From Shinisaurus crocodilurus (taxonomy: Eukaryota > Chordata > Lepidosauria > Squamata > Shinisauridae), in contig CM037878.1 in assembly GCA_021292165.1 (NCBI GenBank), forward strand, positions 16,550,471-16,614,470: DNA of 64,000 nucleotides, in the 5' to 3' direction. The notes beneath the pieces are model-generated. The model had not been told where the DNA came from. It did no database searches and was given only the letters and a program-made list of their open reading frames with translations. Shown here piece by piece: positions 10,330-20,894 of the stretch. Position 1 is the first letter of the stretch. Each line of letters begins with the position of its first letter. Position numbers and translations under genes: made by a program.

Positions 10330-11350
10330 TGCGAACACAGCCACAAGAAAATCTTAGACTGCCTTAGAGAAAGAGACTGGGAGGGTTCCCCCCCCCCTTA
10401 AATGGTTTTTAAAATAATTGTGGTTAATTGTATAACAACTTTAAACATACATTTTTATCATATGAAACGTACAACAGACAGCTCTTTTCTTCTTTGTTTT
10501 GTCCATTTCCATGAAGGGGCAAGTGAAAAGCAGACTAATCTATGGGTCATTGTTTCTGCTTTAGAGTGAAAATGATCCATCAGAAACAAAACAAACAAAA
10601 CAAACACCACAATGCCCTTGGGGTGAGAGAAAGAGAACAGAAAATGAAGGGAGAGTGTGTAAACAGAATTGCCATGCAAAGAAAGCCAGTCAAAACTCTA
10701 GAATGCAAAATCAATCTCTGGGTCAATACTGATCAAATGGCAATTGATTAAAAATCTACCTTAGTGAGAGTTATGATACTTTACAATCCAGTCCATACAA
10801 TAGGGACACATACAGTGGCATAATGGGAGGTAGAGGGTGGAGGTGGGTGGGCGGGCGGGCTAGAATGTTACTGCCATATTACAAACTACCTCCCCTTGCC
10901 CAGTGTAATGGTATTGCTATTGCCCTAGAATCAACAGATCTAGTAAAGATTGGAGACTTAACTGTTCTACTGCCAGCACCCTATTAAAAACAATTTGTCC
11001 ACAATGGAGAGGCTGGTGTTGTAATTGCATTTTATCATCAAAAAAAGTAAAAACACAAAACAAAACAAAAACACTCACAACACATTGAGTATGCAAAAGC
11101 ATGGGAAGATTATTCAGAAAACAGTAGAATGAAATGGGCTAACAACCTCATGTAGACACCACAAACAGTGAGTGAACCCACCCACGGTGCCAATTCCAGG
11201 AAAAATGGCTAGTGTGGCAACACCCCTGGTGTAGAATTTCAGTGCTGATTTTATTCTTCTAGAAAAGGACATATGCTAGCAGAAGATTGGGAAGATGTTT
11301 ACATTCTAGAAACATCTTCCCATCTTCCCCAAAAGGCTTTTAAAAAGGCT
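10330..11350. other. No gene recognised
   Basis: A short AT-rich tail of an L2 or SINE copy lies just before it (about 10284-10325, minus). The stretch itself has a GGGCGGGCGGGC run near 10850 and A-rich segments. No coding similarity. Confidence 0.5.
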
Positions 11351-11379
11351 TGAGAGCCAGTGTGGCGTAGTGGTTAGAG

Positions 11380-11514
11380 CAGTGTTCTCCAACCTTGGGT
11401 CCCCAGATGTTTTTGGCCTACAACTCCCAGCATGCCCCAGCCAGCTATGCTGGCTGGGGCATGCTGGGAGTTATAGGCCAGAAACATCTGGGGACCCAAG
11501 GTTGGAGAACACTG
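11380..11514. mobile_element. Palindromic hAT-like element, family A (copy A2), inserted in a SINE
   Basis: Starts CAGTGTTCTCCAACCTTGGG and ends with its complement. The 8-bp target site ggttagag is duplicated exactly at 11372-11379 and 11515-11522. It comes from the SINE's own GTGGTTAGAGTG sequence, so the SINE is older than this insertion. The core is the CTACAACTCCCAGCATGCCC type. Confidence 0.97.
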
Positions 11515-11605
11515 GGTTAGAGTGTTAGACAGGGACTTGGGAGATCCAGATTCTAGTCCCCACTCGGCGATGAAGCTCACTAGGTGACTTTGGGCCAGTC
11601 ACCGG

Positions 11606-11788
11606 CTGGATTCAGACAACACGACAAGCCACAAAAACAAACATGGCACATAAGCCACTGTGGCTTATTATGTTGTGTGAACCCACTGTTTCTTAGCCAT
11701 GGCTTCGAATCGAAGCCACCCTTCGAAGCCATGGCTTGTTCTAGGGTTTACTGTAGCCACTGTGGCTTGGTGTGTTGTGCACACCCAG
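11606..11788. mobile_element. Palindromic DNA element inserted in the SINE
   Basis: The left end CTGGATTCAGACAACACGAC pairs with the reverse complement of the right end, CTGGGTGTGCACAACACACC. Both then carry AAGCCAC, and the interior has AGCCATGGCTTCGAA inverted blocks. It separates the SINE's GGGCCAGTCAC from GACTCTCACCC, which are adjacent in other SINE copies. I could not settle the target duplication. Confidence 0.7.
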
Positions 11789-11924
11789 TCTCTGACTCTC
11801 ACCCTAACCCACCATATAGGGTTGTTGTGAGGATAAAATGGAGAGGAGGGGGAGGATTATGTAAGCCGCCTTGGGTTTCTTGCAGGGAAAAAGGTGGGAT
11901 ATAAATACAATAAATATAAATAAA

Positions 11925-12675
11925 CCTTCCCCACAGTTTCCCCTACCCATTCCATGCTGGTGCAGATATAGAGCCTACACGAGTTTTTTTTGAAGAAACT
12001 GCACAATCCTAACAGTCGGCCCACACACTGGTTAATACCTCCAGGTGATTTGCCAAGCTTCAGTTTCTTCCCCCACTTACACACCTACACACACACACAC
12101 ACACACACACACAGTCTCCCTCTCTCATTGCCTGACGTTTCTTTGCTGTTTCCAACATTTGTCAAAGTTTCCCTACATGTACACATATGTGCAGTAGAAT
12201 AAGATGTGGGTGCCAGGGGCCAATGAGAGTCGTAGGTGCACTGGACAGGTAATGGTTTGAAGTTGGCAGGTGAGGAGACTGGGCTGATGGTTTGATTTAA
12301 GAACTATAGTACAAGAAGAAAAAGCTGTACGGGATACATCACAAATTGCCAATTTCTGGCCTTAATAATGTATGTACTGTATTTATACATAAAATAAAAC
12401 AGCTAAAATAAACAGGTAATATAAAAACATCCACTTGCTCATACAAATGGACCCCAAAGTTGATGAGCTGAGCTAATGCCTATATTAGCTAATTTCAGGA
12501 AATAGTTGCTTAAGGATTAGACAAATTAATGGAGGATCTGTTTATTAATGGCTGTAGTACTGACACCTAAGAATGGAACTCCATGTTCAGACAGAGACAT
12601 GTAACTCTGATTATCAAATGTTGGAGACAAACAACAGGGTGATGTCTATCACCATCATGCCGAGCATGTATCCTT
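11925..12675. other. No gene; (CA)n microsatellite
   Basis: Holds a (CA)n tract at 12088-12112 and otherwise unassigned sequence. Confidence 0.55.
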
Positions 12676-12679
12676 TCCT

Positions 12680-12775
12680 GGTGGATCTGACTGGCCAATG
12701 TTGGAGAAGGAATCCTAGACTAGAGAGACCTTTGGTCTGAACCAGCAAGGCTATTCTCATATTCTTTACTTATTT
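12680..12775 (+). mobile_element. Degraded CR1 LINE 3' end
   Basis: GACTGGCCAATGTTGGAGAAGG, then GACTAGAGAGACCTTTGGTC and ACCAGCAAGGCTATTCTCAT follow the usual CR1 end pattern (…GGTCTGA.CCAGCA.G…TTCTTATG) with many changes. Confidence 0.6.
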
Positions 12776-12779
12776 TGTA

Positions 12780-15067
12780 ACTGTACATATTTATTAAATG
12801 CAGTCTTTTCTCACTGGTGCATCAATTGCTGGTGAATACTGTGTTCACAATCACCCAGAAACCTACGTTCCCATTTGAGTGGTATAAAACAGTTTTGCCA
12901 TATGAGGGAACTGGATCTCACTGCATTAGTACTATGTAGTGAATTTTCACAATTTGAAAATGTTCATATCTGAGACGTGAGCAATGATGGTAACCATGTA
13001 TAAATTCATGATATCCAAAAAAGAAAACACTCTTTCTGGATTGGAGGAAAATTAGTACTGCAAAAATCATTTAGTGGCACATGTCACAAGACCTGGTTAT
13101 GAGTCAAGCCCCCTTTATTTGTGTAATATAAATGAAGTGTAATTATTCCTGTCTGTCAAGTGCTGGGAGGTGTGCAAAGGAGGGTCATCCTATTCAGCTG
13201 AAAGAAGAAAAGATCCTTGCTCTGCTCTATGTCTGAGTTAATACATTTTGAGTATATGCAAACTGAATATTTTCTCATTACCTAGAACTAGAAAAGGAAG
13301 GGGGAAAAGGGCGGCGGGGGTGGGGAAAGGAACGGACCAGAACACAGAAAAGTTAACCTGGTGAAAAACTTCCATCTAAACCCAGGATTTGAACCTGGAT
13401 GAATTTCACTGATGAGAACAAGGGCCTCTACCAAGTCACAATGAGAGGAGAAGCTCTCTTTGCTCAGCAAGTAGAAGATGAGACGTACTGCACAATTATA
13501 GCTGAGCAATTCACCCAGTAGAACTGGTGAGATGATTACTCTATTTTTCACAGCGTGCCTCATGGGTAATGACAAGCAGTGCATGCAACTTTACGCGTGA
13601 GTGTCTTGCGTCTGTTTATTCCCAGCAATGTCAGCAGGGAAAGCTATATCTTACAACATTCTGAACTATAGGTCCTTGATGCTTCAATAAGCAGCTCTCA
13701 CAGTTTGCTCCAAGTCAATTTCTCTCTGCCTGGCGCTATGTGCTTGCAACAAGATCATACATGGCACCCATTTTATACAGAAATCACAGCGCACCTTGCC
13801 CTTTTAAAAAAAAGAGAGTGAGAGAGGAAGAAAAAGAAGACAGAAAGAAATGAAGTGGACTCACTTTTATTTACATTTCTCAAGTTGCTTTCACAGTCCA
13901 CAAACAAAGTTGTTAACCTCTTGAGTGTTCCTGGATAACCACTAGACATCCACCAACGTGACACTTGGGCTGACTTTCTCGATAGGTGCCGGGTGCAAAG
14001 AACAGAGCTTCAGCCATCTCCTTGACTCTCGAGTTGCATCCTGCCATAGAGCTTAGGAATGTTTTCTATAGCCTCACCAAAGGATAAGTTGATTATACAA
14101 TATATAGCCACTTTCTAATGGATGAAAGAGACGGATTCAGAATCAGCACGGCGAGGCACACAGCAAGCTAAGGAGACCTCAGTGCATAACAGTACATTGT
14201 TAAGAGATGAACTACATAATACATTCAATGCCAATGGAATTCAGTTCATAATTATTTTCTCACCCACCCTCATTGTAAGAACCCAGATTTGAACAGCAAA
14301 TACAAGTCTCGTCTATGCTGTATGAGAGAGAGAAATTACTAATTTATTCTCATGAAAGATTTGATCCTCTAAAAAGGGCTGTATCAGTGCATTCAGAGAC
14401 AGAACCAGTGTTATTGGTATACTCTCTTCTTCCATCAACTCAGCCCTTGGAGGACTCAGACCCATGTGAGAGTTGATGACTTCTATGCAGATCCAAGGCC
14501 CAGGCCAGGCCCCATCCTCAGGCCAGCATAAATATTTACACTAGCTGCCATCCTGAACTCTTGCTACCTGCAGGTGGCACTAATGGCTTTAGTACAAGGC
14601 TCCACCTGCAGTATGGGGTGAGAAGAGAGGAAGAAAAGGTAAAAGGACAAGTAGGATACTCTATTCACTATGTGCAATCTGCTGCCCTAAACAGACCTCA
14701 GTAAGTGCCATTAAAAATGGGAGGTCTTAGAACAGCATCTGGCTAGAGTACGGTAACTCTTTTCCTGAGCTATATCCACTGCTGCTCTTCCTTAGAAGAC
14801 TATTCCAGTAAAGTGGGCTCTGTCGGCTAGGCAGATAAATGTATCAGATTACTTAAATACATTCCCTTGATATTTGAGATGTATAATTTCAGATCGCTAG
14901 GAAGACAGAGAGAGAGAGAAAAGAAAGCGATGGAATCATTCTTCATAATTTTAGTTCTAAGATTTTAAAAAATATTGTGAAGGTAGAAAGAAAAGATAAT
15001 GAGAGAGGGAGGAAGGGAGGGAGAGAACCAATACGTTCTTCCCATAGTTTGGTTCTCACACAGTTGA
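12780..15067. other. Unassigned sequence
   Basis: Mostly sequence I cannot assign. At 13370-13450 the minus strand has CCAGGTTCAAATCCTGG and CTTGGTAGAGGCCC, which resemble a tRNA B box and A box and could be a very old tRNA-derived SINE (weak). Purine-rich GAGA runs lie at 13810-13835 and 14908-14925, and GGGA repeats near 15003-15022. No coding similarity. Confidence 0.45.
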
Positions 15068-15075
15068 CTAAGGGC

Positions 15076-15857
15076 CAGGGATGTTGAAGAGTCCTTGGTC
15101 TCGAGTCACGAGTCGAGTCACGAGTCGTTGGACCCGAGTCTCGAGTCCGAGTCCGAGTCCTTGGTCCAAAATGGTGACTCACGAGTCACAAGTCCTGAGT
15201 CACTCCCAAAACTGACTCCACGAGTCCCTATTAAAATCAATGGGGTTTCCCCCCAACAAAATAAGGCTACTTCAGATGTGTGGTTTAAATAAATTCTAGG
15301 CACAAGTGTGCCTTTTTATTTCAAAACTCTGCAACTGATTTTGGCAAGAACAGACCAGGCAGACAAACCCAAAATAACCAGGCAGGCAGAGGAGGCAGGG
15401 AACCCCAAAGCAGGCAGGCAGAGGCCTTTGTCTTGGACAATTCAACTGCTGAACAGGTCAAGAAGAGACCAGGCAGGCAGAGGAGGCTGGGAACCCCAAA
15501 CAGGCAGGCAGAGGCAGCCTGCCAAACACAAAATGTCTGACCCTAACCCAAACCCCCCACAAAAACACATCAATCAAAATAAATCTCAACACATCGTTGG
15601 GGCTCCTGGTAGCTGTCCATAGTGGCTGAGCAGCGGCGCGCCTCACTTCCATGCGCTCTTCACCGGTGATCGCGCTCCTTCTGGCACAGCCAGAAGACTC
15701 GTCAACAGCCCAGGGATGTTGACGAGTCCTTGGTCTCGAGTCCCGAGTCAAGTCTCGAGTCCCATTAAAAATATTGGGACTCGAGTCCGAGTCGAGTCAG
15801 AGGGGGGACTCAGTCCGACTCACGAGTCGAGTCCTCGAGTCCGAGTCCCCATCCCTG
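15076..15857. mobile_element. GAGTC-rich hAT-like non-autonomous element with perfect 8-bp target duplication
   Basis: The element starts CAGGGATGTTG and ends CATCCCTG. The exact 8-mer ctaagggc flanks it at 15068-15075 and 15858-15865. Both ends are packed with the pentamer GAGTC or its complement: I count about 14 at 15088-15220 and about 14 at 15722-15848. A second CAGGGATGTTGACGAGTCC lies inside at 15711, so the left terminus is repeated internally. The interior (15340-15520) has AGGCAGGCAGAGG duplications. No transposase. In hAT elements, clustered subterminal motifs are transposase binding sites; applying that here is inference. Confidence 0.92.
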
Positions 15858-15861
15858 CTAA

Positions 15862-16245
15862 GGGCACAATCCTATGTCCCTCCGACTTTGTCTGGGGAGA
15901 CACAGGATTGGGCCTGAAAGGTGCTGCAACCTCAGAAATCCCTTCCAAGGTCACAGTGCCACGGGACACCCACCTCGTAGCTGGTGCGGTTCTTTCCGTG
16001 CAGGCAGGGAACTGAACAAGGAAGACCATGTTTAGTTCCCCTGTGGGGGGGGGGCTTCCTGGGGGTAGGGTGGGGAGGAGCAAGGCTCCACCAGATTCTG
16101 AGGAATCTGGCCGGAGCCTCAGGTTCTCCTCCTAGATGGCTGAAATTGGCCATCTAGATGTTTTTGAGGGTGAGGGGAGCGCAGGGGATATTCTATCCAC
16201 CACCCGCCTCCCGCCCTCAGTAGGATTCCCATAATCCTCTGGGTT
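15862..16245 (-). mobile_element. Non-autonomous DNA element, family E (copy E1)
   Basis: Starts GGGCACAATCCTATG, then has blocks shared in order with E2-E4 read in reverse: ACCTCAGA, GGTTCTTTCCGTGCAGGCAG, a CTTCCTGGGGGTAGGG region, GATGGCTGAAATTGGCCATC, and an AGTAGGATT end. About 380 bp, no coding capacity. The GAGTC-rich element is inserted at its left end. Confidence 0.65.
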
Positions 16246-16249
16246 CAGA

Positions 16250-16980
16250 GCCTCATAGTGCTGTAAACTACTTATACAATCTTCTAGTGGCTGAGTTAAT
16301 GTTGTGATGAGACATTTTAAATTTTTTGATCCGAACACTGCAAATGAAAGTTTGCATCTCCAAATTTCCACCTAGAAAATTAAATGTCTTCTGGCTGCTT
16401 GACCATTAACATTTGACCCTCCTGGACCCTCTGGCACTTTCTGACAAAAACAAAACCCAAACCTAATTTCAATATCCCAAACCCATGTTTTGCCACCACA
16501 ACGTTTCTCCATAGCCAAGGCTATTTGATCAGATTTATGGGGTCCCTTTCCCATTTCTGCACAGAGAAGTACATGGCATGCTGATATTTCCAAAGTTCCA
16601 AAGCTGATATTTCCAAAGTCAAATTCTTGCAAAACCAGACTATTATTAAAATACAATTTGGATTTGTTTTGGTGAAGTGTTGTTTGTATTGTGTTGTATT
16701 GAAATTACTGACTGACAAGCATGTCATGTTCTCTGCATGGCAATCTTTTAAGTCTTTGATTACTCTAATATTGAAATATTTTCAAAGTGTAGTAATAGAT
16801 TACTCTTGGATGCGATAATCATCGTTAAACTATTGGGGGGGGGGGCTGCTCTGCCCAGGTACTTCCAACGCATGGCCTGGAATCTAAGTGGTATTCTTAT
16901 TTTCTAACCTGTACCATTATTGTAAACAGCATACTCTCCCAGAAGAAAGTGCATCAGTAATCCGTAAAGGCCTTTAGAAC
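16250..16980. other. No recognised feature
   Basis: AT-rich, unassigned; contains a G9 homopolymer near 16836-16845. Open frames at 16372-16656 have no recognisable similarity. Confidence 0.5.
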
Positions 16981-16984
16981 CAGG

Positions 16985-17140
16985 TAGTTGCCGGGGAACA
17001 TGGGCTGGAGGGTGCTGTTGCACTCTTGTCCTGCTTGTGGGTTTCCTGTGGGCAGCTGGCCTGGCTGGCCACTGTGTGAAAAGAATGCTGGACTAGATGG
17101 ACCCTTGGTCTGACATAGCATAGCACTTCTTATGTATGCT
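16985..17140 (+). mobile_element. CR1 LINE 3' end
   Basis: GTTGCCGGGGAACATGGG, TGTTGCACTCTTGTCCTGC, GGCTGGCCACTGTGTGAAAA and GGACTAGATGGACCCTTGGTC are the conserved CR1-type terminus, ending near CACTTCTTATGTATG. Fully 5'-truncated. Confidence 0.85.
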
Positions 17141-17171
17141 AAAAATCAAAACAGGCAAAGATATTGTTCCA

Positions 17172-17303
17172 GGGTACAATCCTATGCATGTTTAGACAGA
17201 GAAAAGGCCTACAATTTCCAGCATGCCCCAGCCAGCCATGCTGGCTGGGGCATGCTGAGAGTTGTAGATCTTTTCTCTGTCTAAACATGCATGGGATTGC
17301 ACC
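17172..17303. mobile_element. Palindromic DNA element, family B (copy B3)
   Basis: GGGTACAATCCTATGCATG, TTTAGACAGAGAAAAGGCC, core CTACAATTTCCAGCATGCCC, then the complementary arm to ATGGGATTGCACC. The core here has the GCATGCCCC form shared with family A, while the ends are of family B. Confidence 0.85.
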
Positions 17304-17454
17304 ACCAATATTTTAACTTATGTCCAGCAATCCAGGCAAAGTTGTCACAATAAGAGATCCAATATTCAACATGTGATGCTAAGCTTATTACACTGAAATG
17401 TATTGGTGTTTTGATTCCCCCACCACAACCACCTCTACTCCCACTATAAATTTC

Positions 17455-17540
17455 ATTTATTTTGTTTCATTTATTAAATTTCTATACCACCCAATAGCTG
17501 AAGCTCTTTGGGCGGTTTACAAAAATTAAAACCTGAAAAA
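17455..17540 (-). mobile_element. L2 LINE 3' tail
   Basis: The complement of the L2 terminus: TTTATTAAATTTCTATACC, then ACCCAATAGCTGAAGCTCTT and TGGGCGGTTTACAAAAATT. Confidence 0.75.
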
Positions 17541-17765
17541 TACATGATAAAAAAACACACAACATGGCTTGTGTCATGGCCAGGGATAATTCTAATTGAA
17601 GAAGAACCACATTCTCATTAGCTTCTTGCAGATGGAATCCAGTGGGTAATAGAAGCAACTATAAACGAGGAAATGGATAATGAAAATGGTGTGACTGGAT
17701 AACAGAAGAGGCAGTCACTCTGGCTATATCATCCTATGCATTTGAGGTACAGAGCTAATCTTTGT

Positions 17766-18576
17766 TTGTTTATTTATTTATTTATTTACAGTATTTGTAT
17801 ACCGCTCCATATCTAAGTAGATTCTGGAGCAGTGAACAATAAAAAGATAAAAACAGATAAAAGAATCAAAAACAATACATTGAAAACAAAGAAATATTAC
17901 AATGGTGATTGGACAGCAGAGGAGGTTTCCCAGAACAAGGAGGTCTTCAGCAGGCGCCGAAAGCAGCACAATGTCAGAGCCTGCCTGACCTCCAGAGGCA
18001 GGGAGTTCCACAGAAATGGGGCCGCCACACTGAAGGCTCTTCTGCTGGTGGACTCCAATCGGGCCAATGGTCCATGAAGAACCACCAGGAGCATGCCATC
18101 TGATGACCTCAGTGACCGGGTAGGTTGGTATGTATGGGAGGAGGTGCTCTCTCAGGTAACCTGAACCCAAGTTGTTTTGGGCTTTGTACACAAGTACCAG
18201 AACCTTAAACCTGAACCAGTAGCAAATAGGTAGCCAGTGCAGTTCCTTCAGCATGCTGAAAAGGGGCAGCTCCCGATAACAGCCAAGCTGCTGTGTTCTG
18301 CACCTAGCTCCAGCTTCTGGAGCAGCCTTAAGGGCTGCCGCACATAGAATATATTGCAGTAATCCAGTCTTGAGGTTACTAGTGCCTGCCTGTATCACTG
18401 TGGCCAAGCTATCCCTGTCCAGGAGAGGCCGTAGCTGGTGAACCAATTGAAGATGGTAAAAGGCACTCCGAGCTGCCACAGTCGACTCCAGCAACAATGA
18501 TAGATCTAGGAGTACACCCAGACTACAAACCTGATCTTTCAAAGGGAGTGCAACCCCATCCAGAACAGGCAATGAG
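17766..18576 (-). mobile_element. L2 LINE, 3' third with broken reverse transcriptase C-terminus
   Basis: The minus-strand frame at 17778-18572 encodes LDGVALPLKDQVCSLGVLLD, STVAARSAFYHLQLVHQLRP, ELHWLPICYWFRFKVLVLVY and YLREHLLPY. This is the L2 thumb and C-terminal region after the YADD motif. Local frameshifts and substitutions (for example around LQYILCAAALKAAPEAGAR) show decay. The 3' end is the TTTATTTATTTATTTACAG tail at about 17770. A minus-strand SINE abuts the 5' break. Confidence 0.88.
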
Positions 18577-18582
18577 CCTATT

Positions 18583-18812
18583 TTATTTATTTATTATATT
18601 TATACCCCGCCTTTTTTCCTGCAAGGAACCCAAGGCGGCTTACATAATCCTCCTCCTCCTCTCCATTTTATCCTCACAACAACCCTGTGAGGTAGGTTAG
18701 GCTGAGAGTCAGGTGACTGGCCCAAAGTCACCCAGTGAGTTTCATGGCCGAGCAGGGACTAGAACCCGGATCTCCTGAGTCCCAGTCCAACACTCTCACC
18801 ACTATGCCACCT
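18583..18812 (-). mobile_element. tRNA-derived SINE with L2-like tail, nearly complete
   Basis: On the minus strand the A-box-like region (complement of CCACTATGCCA, about 18799-18809) and the B-box-like CCGGGTTCTAGTCCC (about 18753-18769) are followed by the GCTCACTGGGTGACTTTGGG-like body. Then come a CTCACAGGGTTGTTGTGAGG block, GTAAGCCGCCTTGGGTTCC and the ATTTATTTATTTATT tail. It is the best copy in the window for defining the family, about 230 bp. Confidence 0.92.
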
Positions 18813-18814
18813 TC

Positions 18815-19178
18815 TATTTGTAGGTCTTTGTCTACCTAAAAGGAACTGTCCCAATGACTGAGGGACAGGAGAAGGGGGGAAACAAATAAAATATAAAGAT
18901 TCTATTGGGGGTAGGAGGAATTAAATGGAACCGATCTCATTAGAGATTACATATCTGCATTCTCCAGCAATGAGGACAGTACAAGACTTAAAGGCCCAGT
19001 AAGAATTTGTTATAGAGAAATGACTATGTGAACATGGTCAAAGAAGTGCAATCAGTTCACTGTCCTTTAGTATTCCAGTTACTTATCCATCCACACCACA
19101 TAAAATAGAATCCTACAAGGCGGTGGGAGTAGATTTTACAGAAATCCAAGATGTTCCCAGGACCCAAGGTATCACAGA
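18815..19178. other. No recognised feature
   Basis: Unassigned sequence; no gene seen. Confidence 0.5.
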
Positions 19179-19185
19179 GGGTAGA

Positions 19186-19377
19186 CAGTGGAGGCTGGTA
19201 GCTCCGAGGTCAGTATATCCACTCCAGGTTGTAGGCTGAACTTTTACGGAGCTATCTGTGGTGCTGAATGTATTTGTGGGTGGTGTTCAGCACCATGGAT
19301 AGCTCTTTTAAAGTTCTGACTAAAACCCAGAGTGGATACACTGCCCCACTGACATTGGGGCCGCCAGTCCTCCACTG
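19186..19377. mobile_element. Palindromic hAT-like element, family C (copy C2)
   Basis: CAGTGGAGGCTGGTAGCTCC at the left, the complementary end CCGCCAGTCCTCCACTG at the right, and a centre at TGAATGTATTTGTGGGTGG. The flanks agggtaga (19178-19185) and gggataga (19378-19385) agree at 6 of 8 positions, a worn hAT-type duplication. Confidence 0.88.
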
Positions 19378-19379
19378 GG

Positions 19380-19787
19380 GATAGAAAGTGAAACAGAGGA
19401 AGTGAAACTTTCTCTTGTCAGTCACCTGTGTGAATGAACTCCGCACAACATATTAGGAACTGCAGGGGAGGCTCTTTTCTCAGACACCTCGCTGTTGCTC
19501 CCTGTCCCTCTTCAACTGCTACCTGGGGCAGTTGCTCACTTTGTCTAATGGTAGGGCCAATCCTGCTAGCCCAGCTGATCTGGCGGATTAAAAATGGACC
19601 AGATTGGGGCTGACGCTAAGGGATTGTTGTGGTTTTGCACCCTGGAAAGAGGTATCATTTGATTTGGCACTCTGCCCTCCTCTTGGACTGAATCTCTTGG
19701 CCCTGCAGTGGTAAAGATCCCACTCCAAATACTTTGTATTACAACAGGGATAGCTCACAACTATGTCGTTGCCTGGAAAATCCATTC

Positions 19788-19824
<37 letters not shown>

Positions 19825-20135
19825 CCCTACAGCTACTCTGAGGATTGCAGCTAAGTTCAGAAGAAACCGGGATGCCTAAGAGGGGTGGCAGAAGCTGTAA
19901 TCCTGCTTATCAATACATCCTGACACTTTGACCCTGTGAGCCCTGCCTACACTACAAGCTGTTAAGATGGAGGACAGGGCAGTGTTGATCAGTGCTTTTT
20001 GAACAAATTTGTGCGGGGCCTCAAACTTGGGAGGATGCACCTAGGAGCGCCCTAGCGCCTGGGCAGCCTCCCCCACCCCCATTTTGCTCTATGCTTCCCC
20101 TGTTTTCCACCCTAGGATGTTACCTGCCTTGCCCA
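19380..20135. other. hAT remnant, (AC)n microsatellite and unassigned sequence
   Basis: At about 19505-19568 there is a decayed right end of the 8613-8914 hAT family (GGGGCAGTTGCTCAC, TAATGGTAGGGCCAATCC). A dinucleotide (AC)n tract spans 19791-19822. The remainder is unassigned. Confidence 0.55.
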
Positions 20136-20138
20136 CTA

Positions 20139-20289
20139 CCGTATTTTTCCGTCTATAAGACGCCCCCCACTGGGCAGTTTCGCAACCACGCGGTTCTCTC
20201 CTCGGCTTACTTCCGTGTATAAGACGACCCTCAATTTTTAGTCTAACAATTTTAGGGAAAAGTATAGTCTTATACATGGAAAAATACTG
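20139..20289. mobile_element. Mariner/Tc1-like short inverted-repeat element
   Basis: The left end CCGTATTTTTCCGTCTATAA pairs with the right end CTTATACATGGAAAAATACTG. Both are flanked by TA (20137-20138 and 20290-20291), the duplication used by Tc1/mariner transposases. The interior contains a second ATAAGACGNCCC block. About 151 bp, no coding. Confidence 0.85.
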
Positions 20290-20313
20290 TATGTTGTATC
20301 AGATAGCCTTTGA

Positions 20314-20400
20314 GGCTGTGCAATCCTATGCACATCTACTTAGAAGAAAGTCCCACTGTGTTCAATGGGGCTTAATCCCGAACTGTGTTTAAGTGTTTGG
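20314..20400. mobile_element. Short palindromic DNA element, family D (copy D2)
   Basis: GGCTGTGCAATCCTATGCAC, CTACTTAGAAGAAAGTCCCA, GTTCAATGGGGCTTAATCCC. The right terminal motif is degraded. Confidence 0.7.
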
Positions 20401-20689
20401 AGCCATGCAGCATAAGCCAATGCATGTTTACTCTGACATAAGAATGGTGCTTATTCCAAGGAATGTGTGTGTTTGGGATTGTAGTGTTAGTCACAATTGA
20501 GTACCACTGCAATCTATCCACAAGGCAGTAGTAGCCAAATGCAGACGTCATCAGATTTATGCCCAAAATTCCAGATCCCACAAGTGATATGTCTGTTAAT
20601 GTCTATGTGCAAAGGAAGCAACCTTTGCAAGATCAGGGCAACTAGTGTCATAGCTGGAGCTTTCTAGGAAGAGATTTCTACAAAGCTTA

Positions 20690-20890
20690 GATTAGACTAC
20701 AACCCTATAAGCAGCAGGAGACATTTCTCATAGCATGGGAACAGAGTATGGCCTGCAGATCTCAAGAGATGGACAGGCTCATATAGGGAGAAGTGCTCCC
20801 TCAGATAGACCGGGCCCAAGCTACATAGTGCTTTAAAGATCAAAACCAGCACCCTGAGTTGGACCCGGAAATAAACGGGCACTCAATGCA
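20690..20890 (-). mobile_element. L2 LINE fragment
   Basis: Minus-strand translation gives FRVQLRVLVLIFKALCSLGP and YLREHF, the L2 C-terminal block (FRFKVLVL.FKAL..LGP.YL). Both ends are truncated. Confidence 0.75.
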
Positions 20891-20894
20891 GATC

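Larger units (their letters stand above)
11353..11921 (+). mobile_element. tRNA-derived SINE with L2-like tail, interrupted by two DNA elements
   Basis: The head carries a pol III A-box-like TGTGGCGTAGTGG (11361-11373) and a B-box-like ATTCTAGTCCCC (about 11550-11561). The body has GCTCACTAGGTGACTTTGGG and GGGTTGTTGTGAGGATAAAA, and the tail has GTAAGCCGCCTTGGGTTTC and GGTGGGATATAAATA, which resembles an L2 end. Family A element A2 (11380-11514) and a second DNA element (11606-11788) are inserted. Minus-strand copies at 18583 and 44663 show the uninterrupted structure. Confidence 0.9.

Noticed and set aside
17832..18103. Plus-strand frames in the 18-kb region
   Set aside because: They are antisense shadows of the minus-strand L2 reverse transcriptase sequence.
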